Virus record (IMG/VR): IMGVR_UViG_3300017990_000030
Location: 1-39,953 of that record
Direction: 5' to 3' (one strand)
Length of the DNA: 39,953 nt
Source of the DNA: a virus
Notes under the pieces: generated by a model
What the model was told of the DNA's origin: nothing
Database searches by the model: none
What the model saw: only the letters and a program-made list of their open reading frames with translations
Program-made: the position numbers and the translations under genes
Shown: positions 1 to 8,523 of the stretch, piece after piece
Position numbering within the stretch: position 1 is the stretch's first letter
Layout: each line of letters starts with the position of its first letter

Positions 1-1659
1 ATGACAAAAGCAAATTATTCAGCACCATATATTGAAGTAACTTTTACGTCAGTCAAAGGAGATAAGTTTTCTGTTAATAGCGGAGAATTTGGAGGAGATA
101 TAATCTCATTAAGAACTCAAAAAAATTTAGGAGTTTCAGCTGGAGGATTTTCAATACAATTAGTTGGAAGGCAAAGATATAAAGATTTTTTTAAACTAAA
201 TGTTAAAGAAGATGTTCATGCTTTCGATATATTTAGGCCTATGGGATTAGTAGATATTTATATAAATGGTAAAGAACAAATGCTTGGAATAATTGATAGT
301 GTTTCAAAATCAGAATCTTTTAGAGGAGATAAGCCTTCAAGAATCGTTACTATAATGGGAAGAGATATGACAGCATTATTATTAGAACATAAAGTATGGT
401 ACGATAATAAATTGTCTAAAGGAAGATTATATAATTATGCTATGATGGGTGGAGCTCTTGCATTCGGTTTGATTGGAGGTGAAAGTCCAGCAAGATTAAT
501 AATGCAAATATATAATACTTGGATGGTTAAAGTAATGAATCAAATCCAACCTGATGTTGTAAATAGTAAGTTTGGATTTGTAGACGGAGATGAGATTCAG
601 GATAAATTGATTGGAATAACAGAAAGTGATGGATTTTTTAATGTATTAGCAGATTCAGATGTTATGTATTATAATGAAAAAGGAAAGAGGCAGATAGTAA
701 AAAAAGGAGATATATTAAGCACTGTAAAAGGATCTGGAGCTCTTTCTGAAATAACTTATGGAAACTATTATCCTATGCAATTTTCTGTATGGAATTATCA
801 AGGTGATCTAATGAATTTCATTAAGCAATTCGCTTCGTATCCTTTTAATGAATTATATGTAGAAACAGGAGATACAGAAGTTGTAATAGGAAATTTAAGA
901 GAATTCTCTGGAACAATATGGACAGAGGCTAATAGCTTTTATGATGCGAATGCAAATGATGGAAAAGGAGAGAATATACAACTTTCAAGTACATCTACTT
1001 TAAAAAAAGGAAAGAGAACAAAAAAGCTTTTAAAAGGAAAAGCTTATATTGTTTTAAGGCCTACTCCTTATGATGATGATTCTGTTGAAAGTAATATATT
1101 TACAGGAATGGAAAGTTTATTGATGATGAAAGATCTTAATAAATATGTAGTTTATGATTCTTTAATTGTTGAAAAGAACTTAATGATTGGACGGAATAAC
1201 AAGCCTACATTTTATTCAGTTACTCCTAGCAATGGATTAATAACTGGAGATTGTGCAAAAATAGTTGCGAATGCAGAATATGATGAAAATGCTTTAAGAA
1301 GATATGGCTATAACTCATTAGAGGCTAAATTAGATGCAATGGATATTGGCAGTAAAAGTTATAAACACGGAGGAATTATCAGCACTTGTAATGTTTTTCA
1401 AAAGAAATTAAGAAGCTGGTATCAAAATTCAGATAGATATCTTTCTGGAACAATGACGATTCAAGGGAATGAAAAAATAAGAGTTGGGAATGTATTATCT
1501 TATGAAAGAGAATCTGGGCAGATTGATGATGATTATGAAGAAGGAAAATATTATATAACTGGGATCATACAAAATTATGTTTATGGCGGAATATTTGAGT
1601 CAACATTAACTTTAGAGAGAGGAGTCTCAAGTAAAATTTTAAAGAAGGGTGAGAATTAA
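1..1659 (+). CDS. Baseplate hub / late-control-D-like tail protein
   Basis: The 552-residue protein looks like a contractile-tail hub (T4 gp27 / P2 gpD type), the ring that joins tail tube to spike. Around residues 80-100 it has the pattern 'VDIYINGKEQMLGIIDSV', typical of the first hub beta-barrel domain, followed by 'VTIMGRDMTALL'. The C-terminal third returns to beta-rich sequence ('IRVGNVLSYERESG', 'YYITGIIQNYVYGG'), as hub proteins do. The next gene is a spike-type protein whose ATG overlaps this stop by one base (TAATG), the usual hub-spike order. The ATG is the first base of the window, so its ribosome site and any upstream start cannot be seen. No transmembrane or signal segment is visible. 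The call rests on pattern and position; exact family is uncertain. Confidence 0.6.
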   Translation: MTKANYSAPYIEVTFTSVKGDKFSVNSGEFGGDIISLRTQKNLGVSAGGFSIQLVGRQRYKDFFKLNVKEDVHAFDIFRPMGLVDIYINGKEQMLGIIDSVSKSESFRGDKPSRIVTIMGRDMTALLLEHKVWYDNKLSKGRLYNYAMMGGALAFGLIGGESPARLIMQIYNTWMVKVMNQIQPDVVNSKFGFVDGDEIQDKLIGITESDGFFNVLADSDVMYYNEKGKRQIVKKGDILSTVKGSGALSEITYGNYYPMQFSVWNYQGDLMNFIKQFASYPFNELYVETGDTEVVIGNLREFSGTIWTEANSFYDANANDGKGENIQLSSTSTLKKGKRTKKLLKGKAYIVLRPTPYDDDSVESNIFTGMESLLMMKDLNKYVVYDSLIVEKNLMIGRNNKPTFYSVTPSNGLITGDCAKIVANAEYDENALRRYGYNSLEAKLDAMDIGSKSYKHGGIISTCNVFQKKLRSWYQNSDRYLSGTMTIQGNEKIRVGNVLSYERESGQIDDDYEEGKYYITGIIQNYVYGGIFESTLTLERGVSSKILKKGEN

Positions 1660-2288
1660 TGCCAAATGATTTTATAGAAATAGATAATGAATTTCCAGAT
1701 AAAGAAGCTTATGAGTTATTTTTAGGTAGAGTTGTGAGAAGCAAACAGCAAATAGGAGAAGATACTGATAAAAAAAGACTTGTGGTTGATATAGAACTTG
1801 GAGTTGGAGGGTATCTAAACAATGTACCTTATTATGGAGGCGGAATAGACTTAGAAACTGAATATCCTCATGGATTATTTATACCTCCTAGGGAAAATCA
1901 ATTGATAGGAATTTTATTTCTAAGAGGGAATTCTGAAAATCCCGTAGGATGTTTTCCATTGCCACATCCTTCATGGGAAGTTGAAGAGAAGGACGATTAT
2001 AAATATAATGAAATTTTAGAAGATCTTGAAGACATTGCATTATTCCATTTTTCTGGAACAAGAGTATTATTGAAGAAAGATGGTAAGGTTGAAATAGGGA
2101 AAAAAGATGGATCGACGTATCGTAGATTAGAAATAGATTTTCAAACAGGAAAGATTGTTATAGATACTCCTAATAACGAAAGTATAGAATTTGGAGAGAA
2201 CATAGCAAAACAATTAGTAAATAATTTGCCTAATTGTATTTATTCAGGCGCACAACATACAATAGGAAATACTAAAGTAAAAGTATAG
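1659..2288 (+). CDS. Baseplate spike / gp5-like OB-fold protein
   Basis: This 209-residue protein is probably the central spike (gpV/gp5 type) that caps the tail tube and pierces the host envelope. Residues ~20-105 fit the OB-fold seen in these proteins, including 'YPHGLFIPPRENQLIGILF' and 'NPVGCFPLP'. After an acidic linker the C-terminal half has the short repeating beta-strand pattern of a trimeric needle: 'VLLKKDGKVEIGKKDGS', 'QTGKIVIDTPNNESIEFG', ending 'IGNTKVKV'. No lysozyme domain is inserted, unlike T4 gp5, so cell-wall cutting would have to come from other proteins. Its start overlaps the stop of the hub-like gene by one base, implying coupled translation. Confidence 0.65.
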   Translation: MPNDFIEIDNEFPDKEAYELFLGRVVRSKQQIGEDTDKKRLVVDIELGVGGYLNNVPYYGGGIDLETEYPHGLFIPPRENQLIGILFLRGNSENPVGCFPLPHPSWEVEEKDDYKYNEILEDLEDIALFHFSGTRVLLKKDGKVEIGKKDGSTYRRLEIDFQTGKIVIDTPNNESIEFGENIAKQLVNNLPNCIYSGAQHTIGNTKVKV

Positions 2289-2297
2289 GAGAATATT

Positions 2298-2798
2298 ATG
2301 AAACAACCTTTTTTAAATGATGATGGATTTTTCAAATCAAACGCAGTCACTGAAGGTGGTGATTTAATGAAAGCTAAGTACGTCAAACGTACTGGTGTTA
2401 AAGGTAACTATAAATACTGGTACAAAGATACAAAGACAGGAAAACTAGTATCTGATAAACAATCAAAAGATAAGAAAGAAAAAGGAGAAAGATTGAATAA
2501 ATTAAAATCAAAAGGATGGGATTTTAATACAACTAGTAAAGTAGTCGGAATGGCAGATCCTACATCTGTTACTACTACTACATTAAAAAAAGATAATATT
2601 AAAATAATTGTAGAAGAATTTCAAGGAATAGAAAAAATTAAAATAAATGGAAAAGATTTTGGAACTTTTTCTACAATAGGTTTTAGCTCTGAAAAATCAA
2701 AAGATGAAATAAAAAAAATAAATACTATATTGAATAAATATGGTATAAATTATAACGATTTAAAAGAAATATATGATTTTGAAGAAGATCAATATTAA
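2298..2798 (+). CDS. Unknown tail-region protein
   Basis: I do not recognise a family for this 166-residue protein. Two starts are possible: ATG 2298 after AGGAGAAT, and an in-frame ATG at 2367 after GGTGGTGAT. The second would begin 'MKAKYVKRTGVKG'. The segment 'KYVKRTGVKGNYKYWYKD' followed by a lysine-rich stretch resembles a short basic 'Y-K-R...Y-W-Y' element found near the start of assorted phage structural or processing proteins. That likeness is weak and gives no function. The C-terminal half is a mixed alpha/beta domain ('IKIIVEEFQGIEKIKINGKDFG') ending in acidic residues. It sits between spike and LysM-baseplate genes, so a baseplate or assembly role is an inference from position. 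Confidence 0.5.
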   Translation: MKQPFLNDDGFFKSNAVTEGGDLMKAKYVKRTGVKGNYKYWYKDTKTGKLVSDKQSKDKKEKGERLNKLKSKGWDFNTTSKVVGMADPTSVTTTTLKKDNIKIIVEEFQGIEKIKINGKDFGTFSTIGFSSEKSKDEIKKINTILNKYGINYNDLKEIYDFEEDQY

Positions 2799-2817
2799 TA
2801 AATATTAGGAGAAAAAA

Positions 2818-3030
2818 ATGCCATTAGTTGGAGATGATTTAGCAACAGCAGTTCAAAATGCAATTGATGCTTTAAGTGAAGCGGACAAACGAGATATGAC
2901 AAAAGTAAGAAAAGCTGAAATGAATGCTATTGTAAATTATATAGTAGCTAATGCAGAAGTTTCTACAACTGTTACAGGGACGCTTCCAAACGGGCCGGTG
3001 GCAGCATCGGGTACTGGAGGAATATCATAG
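2818..3030 (+). CDS. Small tail-module protein, unknown
   Basis: This 70-residue protein has a helical first two-thirds ('LATAVQNAIDALSEADKRDM', 'AEMNAIVNYIVANAEV') and a flexible Gly/Pro/Ala/Ser tail ending GTGGIS. AGGAG lies just upstream of its ATG. Small acidic proteins of this build occur within phage tail operons, but I cannot assign a function. The last codons use GGG, CGG and CCG, which are rarer elsewhere in the window. It is followed directly, with no gap, by a small membrane protein gene. Confidence 0.55.
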   Translation: MPLVGDDLATAVQNAIDALSEADKRDMTKVRKAEMNAIVNYIVANAEVSTTVTGTLPNGPVAASGTGGIS

Positions 3031-3189
3031 ATGGATAAAGAATTTATTACTATAATGGTTTTATCTATTATTGGATTTGCAATATTTATATTTATAACTT
3101 CATATTTATTTAAAGACGCTATTATAGGAAAAGATAAAGATAAAAAAGAAGAGGAGGGCGACAATGAGTCTTTTAAAGCTCCTTGGTAA
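3031..3189 (+). CDS. Small single-pass membrane protein
   Basis: This 52-residue reading frame begins with the ATG right after the TAG of the preceding gene. GGAGGAAT, inside the end of that gene, serves as its ribosome site. Residues ~5-27 are a strong hydrophobic helix ('ITIMVLSIIGFAIFIFITSY'), followed by a Lys/Glu-rich tail ending SFKAPW. Its last 26 bases overlap the start of the LysM-baseplate gene in another frame. The clean ribosome site, exact abutment and transmembrane-plus-charged-tail design argue that it is real. It may be a tail-associated or holin-like protein; function unknown. Confidence 0.6.
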   Translation: MDKEFITIMVLSIIGFAIFIFITSYLFKDAIIGKDKDKKEEEGDNESFKAPW

Positions 3190-5056
3190 CGAATACACTC
3201 CAACTGCAGCTTTTTCATTTGAATTCTTTGAGAGAACATCTTCTGGAGCTATAGGTTCAAAGTTAGGTGAAGAGATTTTCTTTTTACTTCCTCCTGAAGA
3301 ATACAGTATGTCAGAAGGATATAAAGTGACTGTAACGAAAACATCAGGTGGTGGTTGGGTAGATGATTTCGGAAACGATTTTAAAACATTAAGATTATCT
3401 GGAAGTCTGCATAGTTATTATTCTGGATACCCGGTAAGTAAACCGAATATAGAATCAGGAGCTTTATCGAGTGCTAAAGATTTTGTAAAGAAAACAGGCG
3501 AGGGAATTATACAACAAGGAAAAAGACTAGGAAATAGTCTTCTAAATACTGTTGGGATAAATATTCCGGGTCTTGCAGGTTTAAGCGGATTAGATGAGTT
3601 TTTTAAATTGAGATGGATAGTTTCAAGATTAAGAGATGTTTACATTGGAGATCAAGGTCAACAAATTTTTTCAAAAGCACCAAATGATATATCAGATCTA
3701 AATACAATTCTTAGTTTAGAAGGTGGGAATGCATTATACGATAAATTAGTAATTGTATATCATGATTATGATGATAATAATCATTATGAAGTTATTTTTA
3801 CTAACTTCACTATGAATAGGACGAAAGATGATCCTTTTACAATCAATTATACTATCGAAATGACTTGTATGAGGGAATTTAAAAATATCTATTTAGGTTT
3901 GGGAAAAGTTACTAAAAAAGAAAGTCCTTTTGAAATAATAGATGATTTTAGAAATACGTATAATACATTGTTAAATACATTTGAAGAGATAACTAATATT
4001 CCGAACCAAATTGTAAGCTATTTTACTGCATTGAAAACAGCAGCAAATAATTTATATAATGATCTTGTTTTATTTGGAGATAATGTATCTGCAAACTGGA
4101 ATAATTTTGTTTCTAAAATAAATGGTGTAGAAGAAAAGAATGATGATTTTGAAGAAAGACTTTTTACTTCAACTTCAGGATTACCTATTACAGACTTAGA
4201 AAATGAAACAGCACAGCTTGATGAAGATCTTTTAAATATACAAGATGCATTAGAGCAGAATAAAATAAAATTGAATGAAATGAAGGGAACTGAAAAATAT
4301 TATGGAATATCAGAACAAGAAAAAATATATAATGTAGATGATAAAACTTTAGAAGATACAGATTTTCTGTCTGATCAAATTCAAAAGCAAGAAAATGCTT
4401 TTATAAGTAGAAACAGAGTTTATTATGAAGTCCAACAAGGAGATACATTACCAAAATTAGGAAATAAATTCTATGGAGATTATACTAAAGGGAATATAAT
4501 AGGTGAAGCTAATGATCTAAAAAATTCTGATTTTGAAAATGAAGTTTTATTAGGAAGAAATATAATTATTCCATTAGATTATAAGTCTCCATCTAAATTA
4601 CTTGATAATAATTTAGTATATTATAAAAAATTAAAACAAGCTACTCCTAAAGAGAGGCAATTACAAATATTAGGAAACGATTTTGATTTAAACAACAATA
4701 GAGAAATTGTTGTAGATGGAACTGGAGATTTGGGATTAGTATATGGAGAAAATTGTTATTTAGAAAATATAGAGGATAGATGCAAATATTCTAGAGGAAC
4801 ACTTAATCCGATTCATCCAAATTGGGGAATAATGTTAGAAATAGGGAATGCTCCTTCGAGTGTTGCAATACAAAGAATATTTGAAAATATAGAAACACAA
4901 GCATTAAGCGACCCCAGAACAAAACAAGCTTTTGTAAGTAAAGAAGAAGCCGATTTGACTGGAGATACATTAAGGATCCCATTACATTTAAAACCATATT
5001 CTGGTAAAGAAGAAGTAATTGATGTGGGAGATGTAATTGCGGGTCTTTTAATATAA
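3164..5056 (+). CDS. Multidomain baseplate protein: LysM plus gp25-like C-terminus
   Basis: This 630-residue protein joins three parts. Residues 1-~260 form a tail domain of the type seen next to LysM baseplate proteins ('EIFFLLPPEEYSMSEGYKV', later 'FTINYTIEMTCMREFKNIY'). A long helical linker follows (~270-410). A LysM domain lies at about 419-472 ('YYEVQQGDTLPKLGNKFYGD', ending 'GRNIIIPL'). Residues ~520-630 look like the gp25/GPW baseplate-wedge fold ('GENCYLENIEDRCKYSRGTL', 'NPNWG'-like 'HPNWGIML', 'LSDPRTKQAF'). In many phages the LysM (gp53-like) and gp25 parts are separate genes, so this looks like a fusion. GAGGAGGGCG precedes the ATG, which lies inside the small membrane-protein gene. 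The next gene is baseplate J, the usual partner of gp25. Confidence 0.65.
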   Translation: MSLLKLLGNEYTPTAAFSFEFFERTSSGAIGSKLGEEIFFLLPPEEYSMSEGYKVTVTKTSGGGWVDDFGNDFKTLRLSGSLHSYYSGYPVSKPNIESGALSSAKDFVKKTGEGIIQQGKRLGNSLLNTVGINIPGLAGLSGLDEFFKLRWIVSRLRDVYIGDQGQQIFSKAPNDISDLNTILSLEGGNALYDKLVIVYHDYDDNNHYEVIFTNFTMNRTKDDPFTINYTIEMTCMREFKNIYLGLGKVTKKESPFEIIDDFRNTYNTLLNTFEEITNIPNQIVSYFTALKTAANNLYNDLVLFGDNVSANWNNFVSKINGVEEKNDDFEERLFTSTSGLPITDLENETAQLDEDLLNIQDALEQNKIKLNEMKGTEKYYGISEQEKIYNVDDKTLEDTDFLSDQIQKQENAFISRNRVYYEVQQGDTLPKLGNKFYGDYTKGNIIGEANDLKNSDFENEVLLGRNIIIPLDYKSPSKLLDNNLVYYKKLKQATPKERQLQILGNDFDLNNNREIVVDGTGDLGLVYGENCYLENIEDRCKYSRGTLNPIHPNWGIMLEIGNAPSSVAIQRIFENIETQALSDPRTKQAFVSKEEADLTGDTLRIPLHLKPYSGKEEVIDVGDVIAGLLI

Positions 5057-5068
5057 AGGAGAAATAAT

Positions 5069-6187
5069 ATGGCTGAAATATATAAACCAAAAACTTTTCT
5101 TCAGATACTAGATGCTATGAAGAGATATTTAGTTGGAGCTAGTTCTACATTGAATAATTTTAATGAAGGATCAAGATTATTAGTTCTACTAGAAGCTATT
5201 TCTCTAATAACATCTCAAACACATAATGATTTCTATCAAGGTTTAAAATTAGCAATTCCAACATCAGTTTATAATGCTTTTGATTTTGAACGAAAACCAG
5301 GGAATCAATCCTCGGGTTCTTTAGAATTCACCAGAGTCACTCCGGCGAGTCAAACATATACTATACCAATAGGGACTGCAGTGATATTAAATGGTATACG
5401 ATTTGAAACAATTGCAGCAGGAAGTATTCTAATAGGCAATACATCAAGTGGAAATATAAATGCGCAATGTACTCAAACAGGAGTTGATGGAAATATTTCA
5501 ATTGGAGCAATAAATACTTTAATAGGGCAAGGTAGTTTTGCAAATCAACCAGATGGAGTCGAAGCGTGTAATAACGCAACAGTCTTTGCAGGAGGAACTG
5601 CTGAAGAATCAGATGAAGATAGAATAGAAAGATTCCGATTATATGTAAGTTCATTAGCGAGAGCCACTGTTAATGGATTAATTGCTGGAGCTCTTTCAGT
5701 ATCAGGTATTGTGTCTGCATCAGCAGTAGAGCATTCACCTACTCCGGGGTGGGTAACGATATATGCAGATGATGGGACTGGAACAATATCAACAGTATTA
5801 AAAGAAGAAATTGAGAAAGTAATTAATGGAGATCCAAATGATGAAGCAAATTATCCGGGATACAGAGCTGCAGGAATAAAAGTAAGAGTAGTAGCTCCAA
5901 TTGTTGAGACTATTAATGCGACTGTAGAAATAAAAATATTAATTGATAGTCTTGCTGATGATTCAGCTTTAGAAATCGCAGCACAAAATGCTTTAGAAAC
6001 TTATATTAATACATTAAGATTAGGACAAGATGTTGTTGTGACTGAAATAATTAAAGTAATAAAATTAGCAGATGAAGAAATTTATGATGTTGATGTAACT
6101 TTACCTGCAGCTAATGTAATTATAACAGATGAAAAAGTTGCAAAGACGGGAACTGTAATCGTAACAAGTTCAAGAGTAACGGAGTAA
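5069..6187 (+). CDS. Baseplate J-like protein (gp6/gp47 family)
   Basis: This 372-residue protein matches the baseplate J family, which forms the outer ring of contractile-tail baseplates. Recognisable stretches are the N-terminal helical part ('GSRLLVLLEAIS'), the beta domain that starts 'GTAVILNGIRFETIA', the 'GGTAEESDEDRIERFRLYVS' hallmark near residue 172, then 'GWVTIYADDG' and 'AAGIKVRVVAPIVETINATV'. Its length is normal for the family. It lies between the gp25-like fusion and a wedge-type protein, the classic myovirus order. AAAGGAG lies before the ATG. This is one of the surest calls in the window. Confidence 0.85.
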   Translation: MAEIYKPKTFLQILDAMKRYLVGASSTLNNFNEGSRLLVLLEAISLITSQTHNDFYQGLKLAIPTSVYNAFDFERKPGNQSSGSLEFTRVTPASQTYTIPIGTAVILNGIRFETIAAGSILIGNTSSGNINAQCTQTGVDGNISIGAINTLIGQGSFANQPDGVEACNNATVFAGGTAEESDEDRIERFRLYVSSLARATVNGLIAGALSVSGIVSASAVEHSPTPGWVTIYADDGTGTISTVLKEEIEKVINGDPNDEANYPGYRAAGIKVRVVAPIVETINATVEIKILIDSLADDSALEIAAQNALETYINTLRLGQDVVVTEIIKVIKLADEEIYDVDVTLPAANVIITDEKVAKTGTVIVTSSRVTE

Positions 6188-6190
6188 AAA

Positions 6191-6820
6191 GTGTCAGATA
6201 GAGCGATTGAATTATTAAATGATCTATTAAAAATATATAATAGAGAATCTGGAGAATATTTAAATCTTGTAGGAGACAGTAGTCTTGTAACTCCTTCGTT
6301 TTCTACTGAAGTTAAAATAAATAATATCAATACTGGAGCAATAAGTAATCCATTAGAATATTCAAGAAGGCTTTTTAGTTTCTTGATTAATCAATTAGAT
6401 TTAAGAAATACAGTAGATAGTTGGTTGGATTATATGGGTGGAGTAATATATAATGTTATAAGATTTTCTGGAGAAAGTGATACAGATTATAGAAACAGGA
6501 TCTTTACTAATACGACAACAGTAAAATGTTCTCCTATAGGGATAAAAATTCCTTTAGATGATTATGCTGATAATGTACAAATAATAGAAGGAGGAATGGA
6601 TGGTGCTTTTGCTGATGTTTCATTTGCAGATAGTGATAGAGAATTCAATATACCTGGAGTTTGGGTAGTAAAATCAGCAATAACTATGGAAGAGAATGGA
6701 AGTCCGTTTTTTATAATTATAATTATGGAGAATGTAGACCCGGGAGATTATGTGACAATATTAAATTTAATAAATGCTTATAGGGCATGCGGTATTTTAT
6801 TTACAGTTATAATCGTTTAA
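6191..6820 (+). CDS. Baseplate wedge / tail protein I-like
   Basis: This 209-residue protein is the usual gene after baseplate J (P2 gpI or DUF2612-type position). The start is GTG at 6191; GGAG, embedded in the last codons of the J gene, is six bases upstream. The N-terminal half is helical ('LEYSRRLFSFLINQLDLR', 'VDSWLDYMGGVIYNVIRF') with 'GESDTDYRNRIF', a pattern common in these wedge proteins. The C-terminal half is beta-rich and hydrophobic, ending 'GILFTVIIV'. The final strand is not a membrane helix in this context. Family assignment leans on gene order. Confidence 0.6.
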   Translation: MSDRAIELLNDLLKIYNRESGEYLNLVGDSSLVTPSFSTEVKINNINTGAISNPLEYSRRLFSFLINQLDLRNTVDSWLDYMGGVIYNVIRFSGESDTDYRNRIFTNTTTVKCSPIGIKIPLDDYADNVQIIEGGMDGAFADVSFADSDREFNIPGVWVVKSAITMEENGSPFFIIIIMENVDPGDYVTILNLINAYRACGILFTVIIV

Positions 6821-6837
6821 AGGAGGGAGAAAGATAG

Positions 6838-8160
6838 ATGAAAGATTTTATATTTTTAAAACATAACGAATTTCAAAGAATTGCTGCTAATAGAACTCTA
6901 ACTCGAATTGGAGATCTTGCTAGAGATAATTTAAGCTCATTAGTTTCTGGTTTAATATCTGAAGAAAATGCAGTATTTAGAGGTGGAAATTTTGAAAACC
7001 CTTCTGGATGGACGTTTGAGTTAGAAGCAAGCGGATTTTTTATTCAGAAAAAAGATACTGAGCAAGTTTATTGTATAGCACAACAAGATAAAAAAGTGAT
7101 TACAGTAGATGCTGCACATGCAACGCTTGATAGATATGATCTTATTGAAGCAAGATATAGCGTCACAGATGAAAATGCGTCAACAGTAGATATAATAGAT
7201 CCTTCTACTGGAACGTTGACTCAACAATCTAAAAATATAGATAGAAGGATAGAACTAGAAGTTCAAGTTACAAAAGGAACTGCGGGTGCAGGAGTCGCAC
7301 CGTCATTAACAGGAGGAGATGCTGCAACGATAACAGGAATTCCAGTAATAACAACAGTTGATTTATCAACAAATTATAATTTAAAATTTGATATAGATGA
7401 AAGTGGAAGTCCTGTAACGATAGATTGTAGAGGAGGAACGCCATCGGCAACAACAATAGCAGAAGTTATAGCTCTTATTAATGCAGCAGGATTTGGAGTA
7501 ATAGCAACAAATGATGGATCAGATCACTTAGTTATAACGTCAACAACGGTTGGCGGCGATTCACATGTAACGTTCTACCCCTCAACAGCTGACGATGCAT
7601 TGAATGATCTATTGGGATTAACGATAATACCCAACTACGAATACGATTACGTAGGAGGCGTCGCTTTCTTTAAATTAGGAGAAATAAGAACACAAGGAGG
7701 TTCTGCAAATTTAGTTTCAGCTGATTTAAGAGATGTAGACGATAGAGGAAGTTGGACCGCTGATGTAAACAACATAATAAGACTTGAAGATCTAAGAACA
7801 TTTCAATTAAATGCTGGAAATTTAAGATTAACAGCGCAAGCGGTTGATGTAGGTGCTTCAGTTAAAGATCCTGTATATTATAATAATAGTACTGGTAAAT
7901 GGGAAAACGCGTCATTTGCAAATCCTCCAAGTGCAATGTATACAGATTCAAGCTCAAATGAAGTGACATTAAGAGGATGGAAGTCGGGACTTTCTGGTTT
8001 TATTGCTAATACATGGTATTATATGGATAGTTCTGGAAATTTAACAACAAGTAGAACAAAAATTCAAATTGGATATGCTGCATCTACAACAGATTTTATT
8101 GTTGATATACAAATAGATAATGAAGATGATGCAATATATTTCGGATATTTTTACAGTTAA
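6838..8160 (+). CDS. Tail-fibre / baseplate-attachment-like protein with inserted domain
   Basis: In this 440-residue protein, residues 1-~150 resemble the baseplate-proximal part of phage fibre proteins ('TLDRYDLIEARYSVTDENAS', 'RRIELEVQVTKGTAGAGVAP'). The same scaffold resumes at ~275 with 'GGVAFFKLGEIRTQGGS' and runs to a compact C-terminal region ('MYTDSSSNEVTLRGWKSG') that could be a short fibre tip. Between them, residues ~155-275 look like an inserted beta-rich domain ('TTIAEVIALINAAGFGVIA', 'DHLVITSTTVGGDSHV'), a pattern seen in flagellin-like and fibre inserts. The DNA of the insert carries more GC-rich codons than its surroundings. AAGGAGGG precedes the ATG. Exact role unproven. Confidence 0.55.
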   Translation: MKDFIFLKHNEFQRIAANRTLTRIGDLARDNLSSLVSGLISEENAVFRGGNFENPSGWTFELEASGFFIQKKDTEQVYCIAQQDKKVITVDAAHATLDRYDLIEARYSVTDENASTVDIIDPSTGTLTQQSKNIDRRIELEVQVTKGTAGAGVAPSLTGGDAATITGIPVITTVDLSTNYNLKFDIDESGSPVTIDCRGGTPSATTIAEVIALINAAGFGVIATNDGSDHLVITSTTVGGDSHVTFYPSTADDALNDLLGLTIIPNYEYDYVGGVAFFKLGEIRTQGGSANLVSADLRDVDDRGSWTADVNNIIRLEDLRTFQLNAGNLRLTAQAVDVGASVKDPVYYNNSTGKWENASFANPPSAMYTDSSSNEVTLRGWKSGLSGFIANTWYYMDSSGNLTTSRTKIQIGYAASTTDFIVDIQIDNEDDAIYFGYFYS

Positions 8161-8173
8161 AAGGAGGTAAGAA

Positions 8174-8512
8174 ATGTCAGTTGAAGCAAAAGTTTATCAA
8201 TTAGATTCAACGACTCCTGGTGCTGGAGTTGATGAAGATGTATTTCAAGTTGGAGCAAATAAGGAATTTCAGTTTAAGTTAATAATTTCTAATAGGTCGA
8301 CTACTCCAGCAATGGTACGGATTTATTTGAGTACGGCTGGAAAAGCAGGATTATTAGCTAAAGAGAATATTGCGTATGATGTTCAAATAGATCAGGATAA
8401 TCCGAAAACTTATGAAGATCTTATTTTAAATTCAACAATAAGCTATTTGACAGTAAGAGCTTCAACAGTAAATGTTTCGTTTAATGCTGTTGGATTAGAA
8501 AGAGATGTATAG
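8174..8512 (+). CDS. Small beta-rich structural protein, fibre region
   Basis: This 112-residue protein is preceded by AAAGGAGGT. It is rich in short beta strands ('FQFKLIISNRSTTPAMVRIY', 'SYLTVRASTVNVSFNAVG') with no cysteine, signal or membrane segment. It resembles small immunoglobulin-like or fibre-accessory proteins of phage tails. Its place between a fibre-like gene and a glycine-rich tip candidate suggests a virion component, perhaps a head- or fibre-decorating domain. No firm family. Confidence 0.45.
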   Translation: MSVEAKVYQLDSTTPGAGVDEDVFQVGANKEFQFKLIISNRSTTPAMVRIYLSTAGKAGLLAKENIAYDVQIDQDNPKTYEDLILNSTISYLTVRASTVNVSFNAVGLERDV

Positions 8513-8523
8513 GAGGAAATAAA

